Shown in pieces: positions 15,490 to 24,952 of a DNA stretch of 64,000 nt. Made by a program: the position numbers and the translations under genes. Below the pieces are notes generated by a model. It ran no database searches, was not told the origin of the DNA, and saw only the letters and a program-made list of their open reading frames with translations. The DNA lies in contig NZ_JAAMPA010000001.1 in assembly GCF_011758655.1 (NCBI RefSeq), positions 806,001 to 870,000 of the forward strand, written 5' to 3'. How positions within the stretch are numbered: position 1 is the stretch's first letter; each line of letters begins with the position of its first letter. The stretch comes from Modestobacter marinus (GTDB lineage Bacteria > Actinomycetota > Actinomycetes > Mycobacteriales > Geodermatophilaceae).

Positions 15490-16380
15490 TCAGGAGCCGG
15501 GCCAGCCCGGCAGCCGGTCGGGGCCGGTGCGCCAGGCCGGCAGCGCACCCGGGGCGTCGACGGTCTCGGCGTCGGCACGGCGGCGCAGCGCCCAGTCGGC
15601 CGGGAGCACGAGCCGGGGTGCGACCCCCACGAGGACGGCGGTGAGCACGGCCACCGCACCGACGGCCTCACCGCTCTCCTCGACGAACGTGGCGAGGGCG
15701 GCCCACGGGAACGTCCCGGACGCCGACCCGACGACCGAGGAGACCCCGGAGAGGCCGACGGCGGCTGCGGCGTAGACCGCGAAGGCGGTCATCACCCGCC
15801 GGCGGTCACGCCGCTCGGTACGGCTGAGCCACCACAGCACGCTGAGCGTCAGCCCGGCCAGGGCGGCGCTGACGGCTGCGGCCAGCACGGGACGGTCGGC
15901 CAGGCCGGCGGTCCGCAGCGCCTCGACGTGCACGGTCCCGCCGCCCTTGACCTGGGCGGCCAGGGCCGCGACGACACCGACGCCCAGCCACCACGGCCGG
16001 CGTTCGGTGGCGCGGGCGGCACCGACGAAGGCGGCCACCGTGGCGGTGGCGAGCAGGGCGGTGACCCACATCCGCGGGACCGACAGCGGGGCGTCCATGG
16101 ACAGGTAGCGGGCGACGCCCCGGTCGTTGCCGGCGATCCGCAGGCCGAGGCCGACGGACTCCAGGGTGACGCCGACGCCGATCAGCGCGGCGGCCAGCGG
16201 GGGCACGGGGAGCCGGCGCCGCCGGACCCGGGCGCGGGCCACGGGGCGGGACGCGACCGGCGCGAGGCCGGCGTCGGCGCGGGAGCGCTCGTCGGCGATC
16301 CGCATCGCCATGCCCAGGGGCACGGCGACCACGACCGCCAGCACCGCCCACCCGACGAGCACCCATCCCCACCACGGCAT
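15490..16380 (-). CDS. Multi-pass membrane protein, paralogue of the gene at 8874
   Basis: A 296-aa membrane protein with an N-terminal anchor, a short basic loop and about seven further hydrophobic segments. The last part, LSVLWWLSRTERRDRR and FVEESGEAVGAVAVLTAV, matches the protein encoded at 8874-9533. The conserved Glu pair inside a membrane segment may be functional. No family name is known to me. It lies between cysC and cysQ but a strong hairpin separates it from cysQ, so a link to sulfate metabolism is only positional. The ATG at 16380 has a GAGG only 2-3 nt upstream, closer than usual. Confidence 0.75.
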   Translation of the reverse strand: MPWWGWVLVGWAVLAVVVAVPLGMAMRIADERSRADAGLAPVASRPVARARVRRRRLPVPPLAAALIGVGVTLESVGLGLRIAGNDRGVARYLSMDAPLSVPRMWVTALLATATVAAFVGAARATERRPWWLGVGVVAALAAQVKGGGTVHVEALRTAGLADRPVLAAAVSAALAGLTLSVLWWLSRTERRDRRRVMTAFAVYAAAAVGLSGVSSVVGSASGTFPWAALATFVEESGEAVGAVAVLTAVLVGVAPRLVLPADWALRRRADAETVDAPGALPAWRTGPDRLPGWPGS

Positions 16381-16389
16381 GTCCTCGTG

Positions 16390-16434
16390 ATCGGCAGCCC
16401 GGAACCGGTGCTTGACCGGGTCCGGGCTGCCGAT
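16390..16434. terminator. Strong hairpin between cysQ and the membrane protein gene
   Basis: Outer arms 16390-16403 and 16421-16434 are a perfect 14-bp inverted repeat (atcggcagcccgga). Inside, ccggt (16405-16409) pairs with accgg (16415-16419). It follows the cysQ stop by 10 bp on the minus strand and ends only 9 bp before the next start codon, so it is a cysQ terminator that could also act as an attenuator. Confidence 0.82.
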
Positions 16435-16444
16435 TCCGGAGGGT

Positions 16445-17188
16445 TCAGCTCCGGTCGGCCAGGGCCGCGAGCAGCTGGTCGGCGAACTCGGGCCGGCAGA
16501 CGAGCAGGTCGGGCAGGTAGGGGTCGGGCCGGTTGTAGCGGAGCGGGGAGCCGTCGAGCCGGCTGGTGTGCAGCCCGGCGGCCCGGGCCACCGCCACGGG
16601 GGCCGCGGAATCCCACTCGTACTGGCCGCCGCCGTGGACGTAGGCGTCGGTCGCCCCGCGGACGACGGACATCGCCTTGACCCCGGCCGACCCCATGGCC
16701 ACCGGCTCGGCGCCGAGCTGGGCGACGAGGTCGGCGACCAGCGCCGGCGGCCGGCTGCGGCTCACCGCCAGGCGCAGCGGACCGTCCGGGCGGGCCGGCG
16801 GCGGCGCGACGCCGTCGGTGGCCAGGGTCGTGCCCTCGGCCGGCAGCGCGACGGCGCCGGCGACCAGCTCGCCCCGCTCCCACAGCGCGACGTGCACCGC
16901 CCAGTCGCTGCGCTCGAGCTCGGAGAACTCCCGGGTGCCGTCGAGGGGGTCGACGATCCAGACGCGGTCGGCGGCGAGCCGGTGGGGGTCGTCGGCAGCC
17001 TCCTCGGAGAGCACGGCGTCCCCGGGCCGCAGGGCGCCCAGCTGCGCCGCCAGCCAGCGGTGGGACTCCCCGTCGCCGGCGGCCTTGCGGGCCGCGGCGT
17101 CGGCGTGGTCCCGGCTGCGCACGGTGAGCAGCAGCTCGCCGGCCCGGGTGGCCAGCGTGCGGGCGAGGTCGTGATCGGTGCCAGTCAA
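16445..17188 (-). CDS. cysQ: 3'(2'),5'-bisphosphate nucleotidase, CysQ-like
   Basis: A 247-aa cytoplasmic member of the inositol monophosphatase superfamily, expected to hydrolyse the 3'-phosphate of PAP/PAPS. Metal ligands are seen in SEEAADD (61-67), WIVDPLDGT (77-85) and [15 protein letters not shown] (191 on, Asp193). The TTG start at 17188 follows GGAG at 8 nt spacing. Being close to cysC supports the PAPS role over inositol phosphate. The 279-bp gap upstream holds only a weak 6-bp hairpin (17385-17400) that may end the acyltransferase message. Confidence 0.9.
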   Translation of the reverse strand: MTGTDHDLARTLATRAGELLLTVRSRDHADAAARKAAGDGESHRWLAAQLGALRPGDAVLSEEAADDPHRLAADRVWIVDPLDGTREFSELERSDWAVHVALWERGELVAGAVALPAEGTTLATDGVAPPPARPDGPLRLAVSRSRPPALVADLVAQLGAEPVAMGSAGVKAMSVVRGATDAYVHGGGQYEWDSAAPVAVARAAGLHTSRLDGSPLRYNRPDPYLPDLLVCRPEFADQLLAALADRS

Positions 17189-17467
17189 CGTCGGTCTCCG
17201 TCCGGGCGGGGGTGGGGGTCATCCTCCCTGCCCGGCGACACCGCGTTCGCAGTCAGCATCCCAGGCTCGCCTCGCCAGTAGGGCCCGGAGCCGTGCATCA
17301 CCGCTCCTGGTGTCTCGCCGCAATCTAGGGGTGAAGGTCGAGTGACCGGTCTCATACATGGCGAAGGACGATCTACACCTCACTGATGGGAGGTCCCATC
17401 CGGTGCCAGCCTCGAGGGGCCGGTCATGGGTCCTCGAATCAGCTCAGATGCAACTCTGGGACGCCTC

Positions 17468-18571
17468 TCACCCAGCGGGGAGACCCAGCCGTGGCTCATG
17501 CTCGCTGCTAGGCACGGGAGGCCCGTCCACTGCGGCGCTGCGGCCGACCAGAGCAGTGTGCTGGTGTCGGTGATCCAGCCGCCTCTTCCACGCAAGGGCT
17601 GGACGCTCGATGGCGAACCAGCTCAGTGTCGCCATCGCGACCGTCGCGGGCAGCGACAGCAAGGCCGCCCAGGGGTCATTGTCCATCGACGCCACCAGCC
17701 AGCTGAGCACTGGGAAGTTCCACAGATAGGCGGCATACGAGATCAGCCCCAGCCAGCGTAGCGGGACCAGGCCGCCCGACACGGCGGCGCGGCGGATCGC
17801 AAAGGAGATGAGCACGGCCGACGCCAGGCCGGTCAGTGGTGCTCCGACTAGATACGTGGCCGCCTGCTCTTTCGCCTCGGGGAGAAAGCACATGCCGCCG
17901 AGGGCCAGTCCCGCCGCCGTCGCCGCCCACGGGCCTGCGGCGGGAAGGCGGTCGCGGTACAGGTTCAGCGCAGCCCCGGCGAGCATGGTGATCACCCACG
18001 TCGTCGGGAGCTGGTACAGGTGCAACGGGCCTTCCGGCACCACCGCCAGCAATGCCAGGCACGACACCAGCCACAGCGAGCCTCCCCAGATGAGCAAGCG
18101 CCGGACTCTGCCGCGCCGGATGGCCAGCAACAACGCGGTTGGCCACACGAGGTAGAACTGCTCCTCGACGGCGAGTGTCCACAAATGCGACATGTTGTCC
18201 GCGATCGGCAACCTGGGGACATCTGCGAGGTACAGCAGGCCGATTGCGATGGTGCTCCACACCCGCTGCGCCTGACCGGCAAGGTTGGTGGCAAGTTCGA
18301 CGACCGCGAACACCGCAAGCACTGCCACCAGTGCAGGCAGCAGCCGCAGCGCACGGTTGCGGTAGAACCGTCGGTACGAGAATCCGCCAGTCTGCTCGAC
18401 CTCCCGGCGGATGATGCCGGTGATCAGGTAGCCGGACAGAGTGAAGAAGATAGTCACCCCGACGATGCCTGCGCCCGGGAACAAGTCTGGCCAGGCGTGC
18501 CGCAGCAGTACCAGACCTACAGCCACGCCACGAAGTACGTCTAAGCCTTCGACTCGCCCCCGTGAAGACAC
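17468..18571 (-). CDS. Acyltransferase 3 family membrane protein (OafA-like)
   Basis: A 367-aa integral membrane acyltransferase with about ten membrane segments. Family motifs are RGVAVGLVLLRHAWP (about 14-28, with the catalytic-type His), FFTLSGYLITGII, the FYRNRALRLLPA arginine-rich segment, and HLWTLAVEEQFYLVWP. It probably transfers acetyl or another acyl group to a surface polysaccharide sugar. GC content is lower than in the housekeeping genes nearby, which marks the left edge of the EPS region. It is monocistronic here. Confidence 0.9.
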   Translation of the reverse strand: MSSRGRVEGLDVLRGVAVGLVLLRHAWPDLFPGAGIVGVTIFFTLSGYLITGIIRREVEQTGGFSYRRFYRNRALRLLPALVAVLAVFAVVELATNLAGQAQRVWSTIAIGLLYLADVPRLPIADNMSHLWTLAVEEQFYLVWPTALLLAIRRGRVRRLLIWGGSLWLVSCLALLAVVPEGPLHLYQLPTTWVITMLAGAALNLYRDRLPAAGPWAATAAGLALGGMCFLPEAKEQAATYLVGAPLTGLASAVLISFAIRRAAVSGGLVPLRWLGLISYAAYLWNFPVLSWLVASMDNDPWAALLSLPATVAMATLSWFAIERPALAWKRRLDHRHQHTALVGRSAAVDGPPVPSSEHEPRLGLPAG

Positions 18572-18994
18572 CGCTTGAGGCTTTCAGCTTCCACCGAGAA
18601 ACGCCAAGGCTGATGCATCACAGTTCACGGCTTAGTAACCGTTGCACTGACACCTGGCCCTGACGAGGGCGCATGTACCCGCCGTTCGCTCCACCAGGAC
18701 TGCGTCGGCCCGATCGTCGGCCTCTCCCATTGACGTGTGCGTGCTGCTCCATCTTCGGCCACAGTTGGTGACTGCTCCACCGCAGCTGAAGCGTTCAGCT
18801 CAGGGAGTCAACGGCTGCTGCGACTCAGCGACGACGCTGAGTGCTAGGAGCGCCGAAATCTTCTCACTGCCGGGCTTGACGCATCCCGTACCGACCACAG
18901 TGGCCCCGAAAAATATCCGGAAAGAGCCCGCCTCAGCAGGGGCGCCAGCTATGTGCCGCCGAACGCCCGACAGACAAGGCATGCTCGGGGGCCG
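18572..18994. other. Intergenic stretch, 423 bp
   Basis: Between the acyltransferase and UDP-sugar dehydrogenase genes, both on the minus strand. GC is lower than average. An 8-bp inverted repeat actcagcg/cgctgagt with a 4-bp loop lies near 18823-18842 and could end the dehydrogenase transcript. No coding frame with convincing composition was seen on either strand. Confidence 0.6.
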
Positions 18995-20314
18995 TCAGCC
19001 GGCGCGGCGGCCCAGGGCGCGGTAGGTCCAGCCGGCGGCGACCCAGCGGTCACGGTCCAGTGCATTGCGCCCGTCGAGCATCCGCTTCTGCCCCACGACC
19101 TTGCCGAAGGCGACGGGGTCCAGGTCGCGGTACTGCTGCCACTCGGTGAGCACCAGGACGGCGTCGGCCCGGTCGGCCGCTTCCTCCGGGGTGTCCACGG
19201 CGTCCAGCTGCGGCCAGCTGCGGCGGATGTTGTCCCCGGCCGCCGGATCGGTCACCCGCACCGCGGCGCCCTGCAGCTGCAGCTGGGCGGCGACGTTGAG
19301 CGCCGGGGAGTCGCGGATGTCGTCGCTGTTGGGCTTGAACGCCGCCCCCAGCACCGCAACCCGCTTGCCGACCAGCGAGCCGTCGCAGACCTCACGGGCC
19401 AGTTCGACCATCCGGATCCGCCGGCGCATGTTGATGTTGTCGACCTCGCGCAGGAACGTCAGCGCCTGGTCCGCCCCCAGCTCCCCGGCGCGGGCCATGA
19501 ACGCCCGGATGTCCTTGGGCAGGCAGCCGCCGCCGAAGCCGAGACCGGCGTTGAGGAACTTGCGGCCGATCCGATCGTCGTGCCCGATCGCGTCCGCCAG
19601 CTGCTTCACGTCGGCGCCGGTGGCCTCGCACAGCTCGGCCATCGCGTTGATGAAGGAGATCTTGGTGGCGAGGAAGGAGTTGGCAGCGGTCTTCACCATC
19701 TCCGCGGTCGCGTAGTCGGTGACCACCTGAGGGGTGCCCACCGCGACGATCGAGGCGTAGACCTCATCCAGCATCGCCCGGGCCGTCGCACCGTCGGGGC
19801 CGGCCGGGAGGCCGTAGACCAACCGGTCGGGATGCAGCGTGTCCTCCACCGCGAAGCCCTCGCGGAGGAACTCCGGGTTCCAGGCGAGCATTGCGCCGGG
19901 CACCTTGTCGGCGACGAGCTCCGCCAGCCGAGCCGCCGTGCCGACCGGGACCGTCGACTTCCCGGCGACGAGGTCACCGGGCTTGAGCGCCGCCAGCAGC
20001 CCCTCAACCGCCGACTCGACGAACCGCAGGTCCGCGGCGTACTCCCCGCGCTTCTGCGGGGTGCCCACGCAGACGAAGTGGACGACGGCGTCACTGGCGT
20101 CGGCCATGTCGGTGCTGAACCGGAGGCGTCCCGAGGCCAGGGAGGTGCCCAGCAGGTCTTCGAAGCCGGGCTCGTAGAAGGGAGCCTTGGCCCGCTGCAG
20201 CGCGTCGATCTTCGGCTGGTCGACGTCGATGCCGACGACGTCGTGGCCGAGTTCGGCCATCGAGGCCGCGTGCACCGCGCCCAGATAGCCGCAACCGATG
20301 ACCGAGATCTTCAT
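18995..20314 (-). CDS. ugd: UDP-glucose/GDP-mannose dehydrogenase family protein
   Basis: A 439-aa cytoplasmic dehydrogenase that oxidises a nucleotide sugar to the uronic acid, most likely UDP-glucose to UDP-glucuronate. The N-terminal Rossmann motif is VIGCGYLGAVHA (5-16). The family features are GKSTVPVGT (118-126), NPEFLREG (146-153), the catalytic Cys264 in GFGGGCLPKDIRA, and the C-terminal GAAFKPNSDDIRDSPA. It supplies carboxylate-bearing sugars to the polymer, relevant to the ATP-grasp proteins nearby. GDP-mannose as substrate cannot be excluded. It diverges from the LCP gene across 253 bp. Confidence 0.9.
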   Translation of the reverse strand: MKISVIGCGYLGAVHAASMAELGHDVVGIDVDQPKIDALQRAKAPFYEPGFEDLLGTSLASGRLRFSTDMADASDAVVHFVCVGTPQKRGEYAADLRFVESAVEGLLAALKPGDLVAGKSTVPVGTAARLAELVADKVPGAMLAWNPEFLREGFAVEDTLHPDRLVYGLPAGPDGATARAMLDEVYASIVAVGTPQVVTDYATAEMVKTAANSFLATKISFINAMAELCEATGADVKQLADAIGHDDRIGRKFLNAGLGFGGGCLPKDIRAFMARAGELGADQALTFLREVDNINMRRRIRMVELAREVCDGSLVGKRVAVLGAAFKPNSDDIRDSPALNVAAQLQLQGAAVRVTDPAAGDNIRRSWPQLDAVDTPEEAADRADAVLVLTEWQQYRDLDPVAFGKVVGQKRMLDGRNALDRDRWVAAGWTYRALGRRAG

Positions 20315-20567
20315 GCGTGTGTCACTCCCCTACCGGCGGACACCGAACGCGCCCAGCCCCCGGCGAACCGTAGACAACGGACACGACCGTGCGCCAGCCG
20401 TGGTCACCCAGGAGCAGTCGACTGTTCACCCGGTGGAAGCACGGCCATCGAGGTCACGAGGGTGCCGAGACCGCGATCCCCCGGCCGAGTGACGTCACCC
20501 ACCAAGACGCAGTTCCCATGATCACGTCGAGCTTACGGTCCGGGCCGGTGATGCAGAGGAGGCGGAC

Positions 20568-21671
20568 ATGACCCACCGGACATCCGGCGACGGGCCCTCC
20601 GCTCCGGGACCAGCGCAGCCGGGAGGAGCCATCGGCCACGTGCCGGAGCCCGCTCCGCGACGACGATGGCTGCGACGCACGCTGACCAGCTTGGGCGTGC
20701 TGGCGCTGGTGCTCGCCATGGTCATCGGCACCGGCCTGTGGTTCCTGAGCAACCGGTACGGCAGCAACATCGACCGGGTCGGCGACGTCTTCGCGGCCCT
20801 CGAGGAGGGCTCCCGCCCGGCCGCACCTTCGCCGACCGGCGACCTGCAACCCACTGAGGATCCGATCACCTTCCTGCTGGTTGGCTCGGATACCCGCGCC
20901 GAACTCGCCCCCGGCGAGCTGCCCGATGCCCGTTCCGACGCCATCATGCTCGCGCGTTTCGCCGGCGACCGAGAGCACGCCCAGGTCGTCTCCATCCCCC
21001 GTGACTCCTGGGTCGACATCCCCGGCCACGGGAAGGGCAAGATCAATGCGGCGTACGCCCTCGGCGGGCCCCCGCTGCTGATCCGGACGATCGAGCAGCT
21101 GACCGGCGTCCGGATCGACCACTACGCAGCCATCGACTTCGCCGGGCTGATCCAGGTGACCGACGACCTCGGCGGTGTCGACGTCGTCGTCGCCGAGACG
21201 ACCAGCAACGGGCCCTACACCTTCTCCGAGGGGCTCAACCACCTCGACGGCGACCAGGCCCGCTGGTACGTCGGCCAGCGCTACGACCTGCCCGGTGGCG
21301 ACTTCGACCGGGTGAAACGGCAGCAGAACTACCTGCGGGCGATGTTCACCAGATTGTTCAGCCAGGAGGTGTTCACCTCACCGGGCAAGCTCGACTCCGC
21401 GCTGCGCGCGGTCACGAGTGCGGTCGCCGTCGACGATGCGCTGAGCAACGGCGACCTGCTGTCGATGGCCTACTCGCTGCGCGGTCTCACGCCGGCCGAC
21501 GTCGAGTTCTTCACCGCTCCGGTGTTGGGCACCGGCACCGAGGGCGCGGCCAGCGTCGTCTACCTGGACCAGACGGCCGGCGAGCGCATGTGGGGCTATC
21601 TGCAGACCGACTCGCTGGGCCAGAACGCCGGCGAGTTCAGCGATGAGGCGCTGCCTGATGTCCCCCGCTGA
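20568..21671 (+). CDS. LytR-CpsA-Psr (LCP) family protein
   Basis: A 367-aa membrane-anchored enzyme of the class that transfers polyprenyl-linked glycopolymers to peptidoglycan. It has a Pro-rich cytoplasmic N-terminus, one membrane segment (about 39-61) and an extracellular LCP domain. Motifs are FLLVGSDTRAE, DARSDAIMLARF, VVSIPRDSWVDIPGHGKGKINAAYALGGP and QRYDLPGGDFDRVKRQQNYLRAM, including the Arg/Asp residues that hold the pyrophosphate lipid. AGGAGG lies 6 nt before the ATG, and TACGGT (20534-20539) is a possible -10 box. In this context it probably attaches the EPS or a related polymer to the wall. Confidence 0.93.
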   Translation: MTHRTSGDGPSAPGPAQPGGAIGHVPEPAPRRRWLRRTLTSLGVLALVLAMVIGTGLWFLSNRYGSNIDRVGDVFAALEEGSRPAAPSPTGDLQPTEDPITFLLVGSDTRAELAPGELPDARSDAIMLARFAGDREHAQVVSIPRDSWVDIPGHGKGKINAAYALGGPPLLIRTIEQLTGVRIDHYAAIDFAGLIQVTDDLGGVDVVVAETTSNGPYTFSEGLNHLDGDQARWYVGQRYDLPGGDFDRVKRQQNYLRAMFTRLFSQEVFTSPGKLDSALRAVTSAVAVDDALSNGDLLSMAYSLRGLTPADVEFFTAPVLGTGTEGAASVVYLDQTAGERMWGYLQTDSLGQNAGEFSDEALPDVPR

Positions 21672-21674
21672 TCC

Positions 21675-21695
21675 GGCCGGCCTCTCGCGCCGGCC
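21675..21695. terminator. Hairpin after the LCP gene
   Basis: Inverted repeat ggccggc/gccggcc (21675-21681, 21689-21695) with a 7-nt loop begins 4 bp after the LCP stop codon. Short but well placed. Confidence 0.6.
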
Positions 21696-22012
21696 AGCCC
21701 GACCGGATGCCAGCCCCGGTCCCCTGCACCGTCAGAGGGTCAGCGAGGGAACGAGGATTCCCGCCGTGGGCCCCGGCTGGCATTGACGGGACATATGGAC
21801 ACGCGCCCCTATGATCTTGGCGCTGACGAGCGCTCGCCATGCTCATGAGCGCCCCTTTGGACCGGCTTCCTCCGCCCCGCCCGACGAGTTCTCCCGCCTG
21901 GACGGTGACGAGCGAAACCGCGGCGACCTCACCGACCATGCGTCACGCAGGTGACCGAGAACGGACACCCCATGCAGGCCGACTCCGACCGCACTCCCGG
22001 GAGCACGCAGAA
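21696..22012. other. Intergenic stretch with candidate promoter, 317 bp
   Basis: Lies between the LCP and GT4 genes. TTGACG (21783-21788) and TATGAT (21810-21815) resemble -35 and -10 elements, but the 21-bp spacer is longer than normal, so only the TATGAT is credible. An open frame runs through in phase with the GT4 gene, but its composition is unlike a protein, and the ribosome binding site GGGAG at 21999-22003 marks the later start. Confidence 0.5.
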
Positions 22013-23080
22013 ATGAGCCACTACCGAGTCGCCCATCTGACCAACACGCTTAAACTGGATGGAACGGGCTTCACAAACTCGACCACCGATCTGATGCTCG
22101 CGCATGCGGCCGCCGGCCACGAGGTCGCCGTCTTCTGTCACAGTTCCGACGACCCCATGCGTCAGCTGTTGGCTGAGCACGGGATCGAGGTGTTCGAGGA
22201 CTTCGACGCATCTTCACCCAAGGCGCTGCTCGCCTCGGCCCGGTCCCATGCCCGTCAGCTCCGCAGCTATGAGGTTCTGCACGTGCATACCGTCCGGACG
22301 ACGCTCCTGACGATGCTCGCTGCACCTCTGCACTTTCTCCGGCGATCGGTGTCCACGCTGCACAACCCGTACCAGCGGTCGGTCTTCGTCATGTACTTGA
22401 CTAGGAGGATCGTCAGCATCAGTGCCGCGGATCGCGATTACGTCCACCGCAGGACGCGCGGGTTGCGCCGTCCCACTCCCATCCTCAACGGCACGCTCGG
22501 CAGTGGCCGCCTGCCGTCCGTCGAGTCCGTCGAGCCGGCCGACCTCCCAGGGAAGCCCATCGTCTACGTCGGTGCCATCTACGAGCGCAAGGGCGTCGAC
22601 GTGCTCCTGAAGGCGATGCAGCGAATCCGTGAAGCCGTGCCGGGGGCTCACCTGTACCTGGTCGGCAACCGGGACAACCCCGCCATGGAACGGCTCGCCA
22701 CTGATCTGGGCTTGGACGACGTCGTCACGTGGGTCGGTTTCAGTCCCGATCCGCGGGCGTACATGAAGGCGGCCTCCGTCTTCGTGTTGCCGTCCCGCGC
22801 GGAGGGGTTCGGCAACGTCCTCACCGAGGCTCGGTCGACCGGCACTCCGATCGTGGCCAGCAACGTGGGCGGGATACCGGAGGCGCTCTCCAACGGAAAG
22901 GCGGGCTTGCTCGTCGAACCCGAGGACGAGGAGGGCCTGGCGCAGGCGATCGTGTCAGTGCTCACCGAGGACGAACTGGCAGCCCGACTGCGCGTTGCCG
23001 CCCTGACCGACCTGGAGAGTGCAAGCGTCCAGCGGGCCGCACGTGAGTACGAGGCCGTCTACGCGACGGTCGCGCACTGA
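22013..23080 (+). CDS. Glycosyltransferase family 4
   Basis: A 355-aa cytoplasmic GT-B enzyme. The acceptor half starts YRVAHLTNTLKLDGTG. The donor half has IVYVGAIYERKGVDVLLKA, the retaining E-x7-E motif EGFGNVLTE, and GTPIVASNVGGIPEAL. It probably adds a sugar to the lipid-linked EPS unit. The ATG at 22013 has GGGAG 9 nt upstream. GC is slightly below that of the downstream operon. It converges on the flippase gene with a terminator between them. Confidence 0.9.
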   Translation: MSHYRVAHLTNTLKLDGTGFTNSTTDLMLAHAAAGHEVAVFCHSSDDPMRQLLAEHGIEVFEDFDASSPKALLASARSHARQLRSYEVLHVHTVRTTLLTMLAAPLHFLRRSVSTLHNPYQRSVFVMYLTRRIVSISAADRDYVHRRTRGLRRPTPILNGTLGSGRLPSVESVEPADLPGKPIVYVGAIYERKGVDVLLKAMQRIREAVPGAHLYLVGNRDNPAMERLATDLGLDDVVTWVGFSPDPRAYMKAASVFVLPSRAEGFGNVLTEARSTGTPIVASNVGGIPEALSNGKAGLLVEPEDEEGLAQAIVSVLTEDELAARLRVAALTDLESASVQRAAREYEAVYATVAH

Positions 23081-23093
23081 GGCGCTGGCGTGA

Positions 23094-23126
23094 CGGGCAG
23101 GCGTCGCGGAGACCGATGCCTGCCCG
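23094..23126. terminator. Bidirectional hairpin between GT4 and flippase genes
   Basis: Perfect 9-bp inverted repeat cgggcaggc (23094-23102) / gcctgcccg (23118-23126) with a 15-nt loop. It lies between convergent stop codons and could serve both. Confidence 0.65.
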
Positions 23127-23184
23127 CGCCAGAACGACCGCGCGGCCTCGCTGGTGCGGTCACGCCGTCTGGCCGCCCGCCTGA

Positions 23185-24522
23185 TCAGCTGTGTGATCGC
23201 GTGGTCCGCCGTCGTCTCAGCTTGCCCAGCGCTCTCCGGACCTCAGCCACCAGGAGCCGTAGGTCTGCCGTCCGCGGGAACACGAAGGCATGGACGGGCA
23301 CTCCCACGACCCGCGCGGTCAGCGCTACTGCCAACACCGACATCACCGTCCCGCTGAGCAGCCCGGCGAGCGCAGCGCCGACTGCGCCGGCCACGGGCAC
23401 CAGCGTGAGGAGCGCGATCAAGTTGGTGACCAGCGTGGCGACGAGCACCCAACTCCGGAGGCCCGGCCGACCCCAGGCGCCCAGGCCCACCCCAGCGATG
23501 AGGCCAGGCATGTTCGCCACGGCAGCAGCCAGGAGGATCAACGCAGCCGGGATGGCCGCCCCGAACTCCTCTCCGAACACCGTGCGGATCCAGAAAGGAA
23601 GAGTGGCCGCAATGGCCCCCGCGCCCAGCAGCCCGGCCAGTGTGACGACCCGTGATGTCGCAGCCAGCCGCTGCGGGTCCGCTGTCTGGCTGCTCACGCC
23701 GAACACCGCATCACGGATTCCAGCGGTGACCAGGAACGGGACATCGGCGATCGTCACTGCCACGACGAAGAGGCCGAGCTGACCGACGTCCGACAGGGGC
23801 GTGACCAGCAACTGGCTCAGCCGCGCCGTGAGCATGCTCGCCACCGATCCGAGCCAGGTCCTCGCTCCGTAGCCCAGGAGCACCCTGTTCGGTCGACTCA
23901 TCGGTACGGCGTCCGACGGCGCAGCCTCGGTGGGGCGCCGCAGGAGCTTCCAGTAGGCGATCCCGGCGATGGCCGGGCCGACGACGGTCACGAGGACGGC
24001 GAGACGGACGTCCAGCAGTCCTGCCAAGGCCAGCCCACCGAGTCCGATCAAACGCAGCGATGAGTTGAGCACCCCCTCACTGGCGACGGAGCCCCACATC
24101 TGGCGACCGGCCGCCGCTCCCCGCATGAGGTTGACGACCAGCGCCGGCAGAGCGCACGCAGAAGCGAGCATGATCAACATCGCCAGTTCGGAGTTGCCTC
24201 CGGACAGTGGAGTCACCAGCCAAGCCATCGCAGCGAGGCAGCCGGCCCCGAGCGTGAGCGTCACAGCCGTCGTCGACAGAAGCACCCGCCGGGTCAGTTC
24301 AGGGTTCTTGGCGAGGTAGAACGTCAGGGCCTGCGGCAAGCCGAGCGTGGCGACGGCGACGATGAGGGAGTAGGGGGCGACCGCCGCCGCCATCTCGCCA
24401 CGACCCTCCACTCCCAGGGCATGGGCGAGGATCGGGGCCGTCATTAGGCCCACCAGGGGGACGAGGAAACTGGTGACCGAGGACAGCAGCACGGCCCGTC
24501 GGAAGATGCTGCTGTCGGACAC
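23185..24522 (-). CDS. Polysaccharide flippase-like membrane protein (Wzx/MOP type)
   Basis: A 445-aa protein with about 12-14 membrane segments, beginning SSIFRRAVLLSSVTSFLVPLVGLMTAPILAHALG in the style of oligosaccharide flippases. The GTG at 24522 follows GGAGG at about 5 nt. It probably moves lipid-linked repeat units across the membrane. A basic C-terminal tail (RRALGKLRRRR) stays cytoplasmic. It diverges from the Wzz/kinase-like gene. A second flippase is encoded at 57194, so the region may serve two polymers. Confidence 0.85.
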   Translation of the reverse strand: MSDSSIFRRAVLLSSVTSFLVPLVGLMTAPILAHALGVEGRGEMAAAVAPYSLIVAVATLGLPQALTFYLAKNPELTRRVLLSTTAVTLTLGAGCLAAMAWLVTPLSGGNSELAMLIMLASACALPALVVNLMRGAAAGRQMWGSVASEGVLNSSLRLIGLGGLALAGLLDVRLAVLVTVVGPAIAGIAYWKLLRRPTEAAPSDAVPMSRPNRVLLGYGARTWLGSVASMLTARLSQLLVTPLSDVGQLGLFVVAVTIADVPFLVTAGIRDAVFGVSSQTADPQRLAATSRVVTLAGLLGAGAIAATLPFWIRTVFGEEFGAAIPAALILLAAAVANMPGLIAGVGLGAWGRPGLRSWVLVATLVTNLIALLTLVPVAGAVGAALAGLLSGTVMSVLAVALTARVVGVPVHAFVFPRTADLRLLVAEVRRALGKLRRRRTTRSHS

Positions 24523-24952
24523 CAGGCCTCCACTACGTCGATGAGCACTACCACCCACCGGAGCCGGCCGGCGGCCTCGCGCCCTCACCTGCCGATCGGG
24601 TGACGGGACACATCCCGGGCGGCGGTCGGGCACGCACAAACGACGAGGGCCCACCCCGCCACACACCCTCTTCGGTGCGAAGCGTCTCCCGCCGCGCTGG
24701 CGATGAACCGGGTGACCGTCGACGCCGACGTACACCCGTGCCCTCGCAGGAGAAGAACAGGCTCATGGCCGACCCCGCGGTGTGCGCGGGGATCATGACA
24801 TGTCCCGGTGCGATCTCCCTGCCCGCACCGGGTAGCCGCGCCTCCCCCGGACGGGCCAGCGAGCCATCGACCGCTCGATCTGCACGCTATCGTCATTCGA
24901 CCCCGCCGCCTGGTCGCGTTCCCGCACCGCCCGAATCCAAGGAAGTGGCTCG
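24523..24952. other. Divergent intergenic region, 430 bp
   Basis: Separates the flippase (minus) from the Wzz/kinase-like gene (plus) and must hold both promoters. A hairpin ccccgcg/cgcgggg with 5-nt loop lies at 24773-24791. No gene with convincing composition was found on either strand. Confidence 0.55.

Noticed and set aside
18953-20521. 522-codon plus-strand frame
   Set aside because: Antisense to the UDP-sugar dehydrogenase, which has all catalytic motifs.
21783-21815. TTGACG and TATGAT as a classical -35/-10 pair upstream of the GT4 gene
   Set aside because: The 21-bp spacer is too long for a standard sigma-70-type promoter; only the -10 is kept as a possibility.
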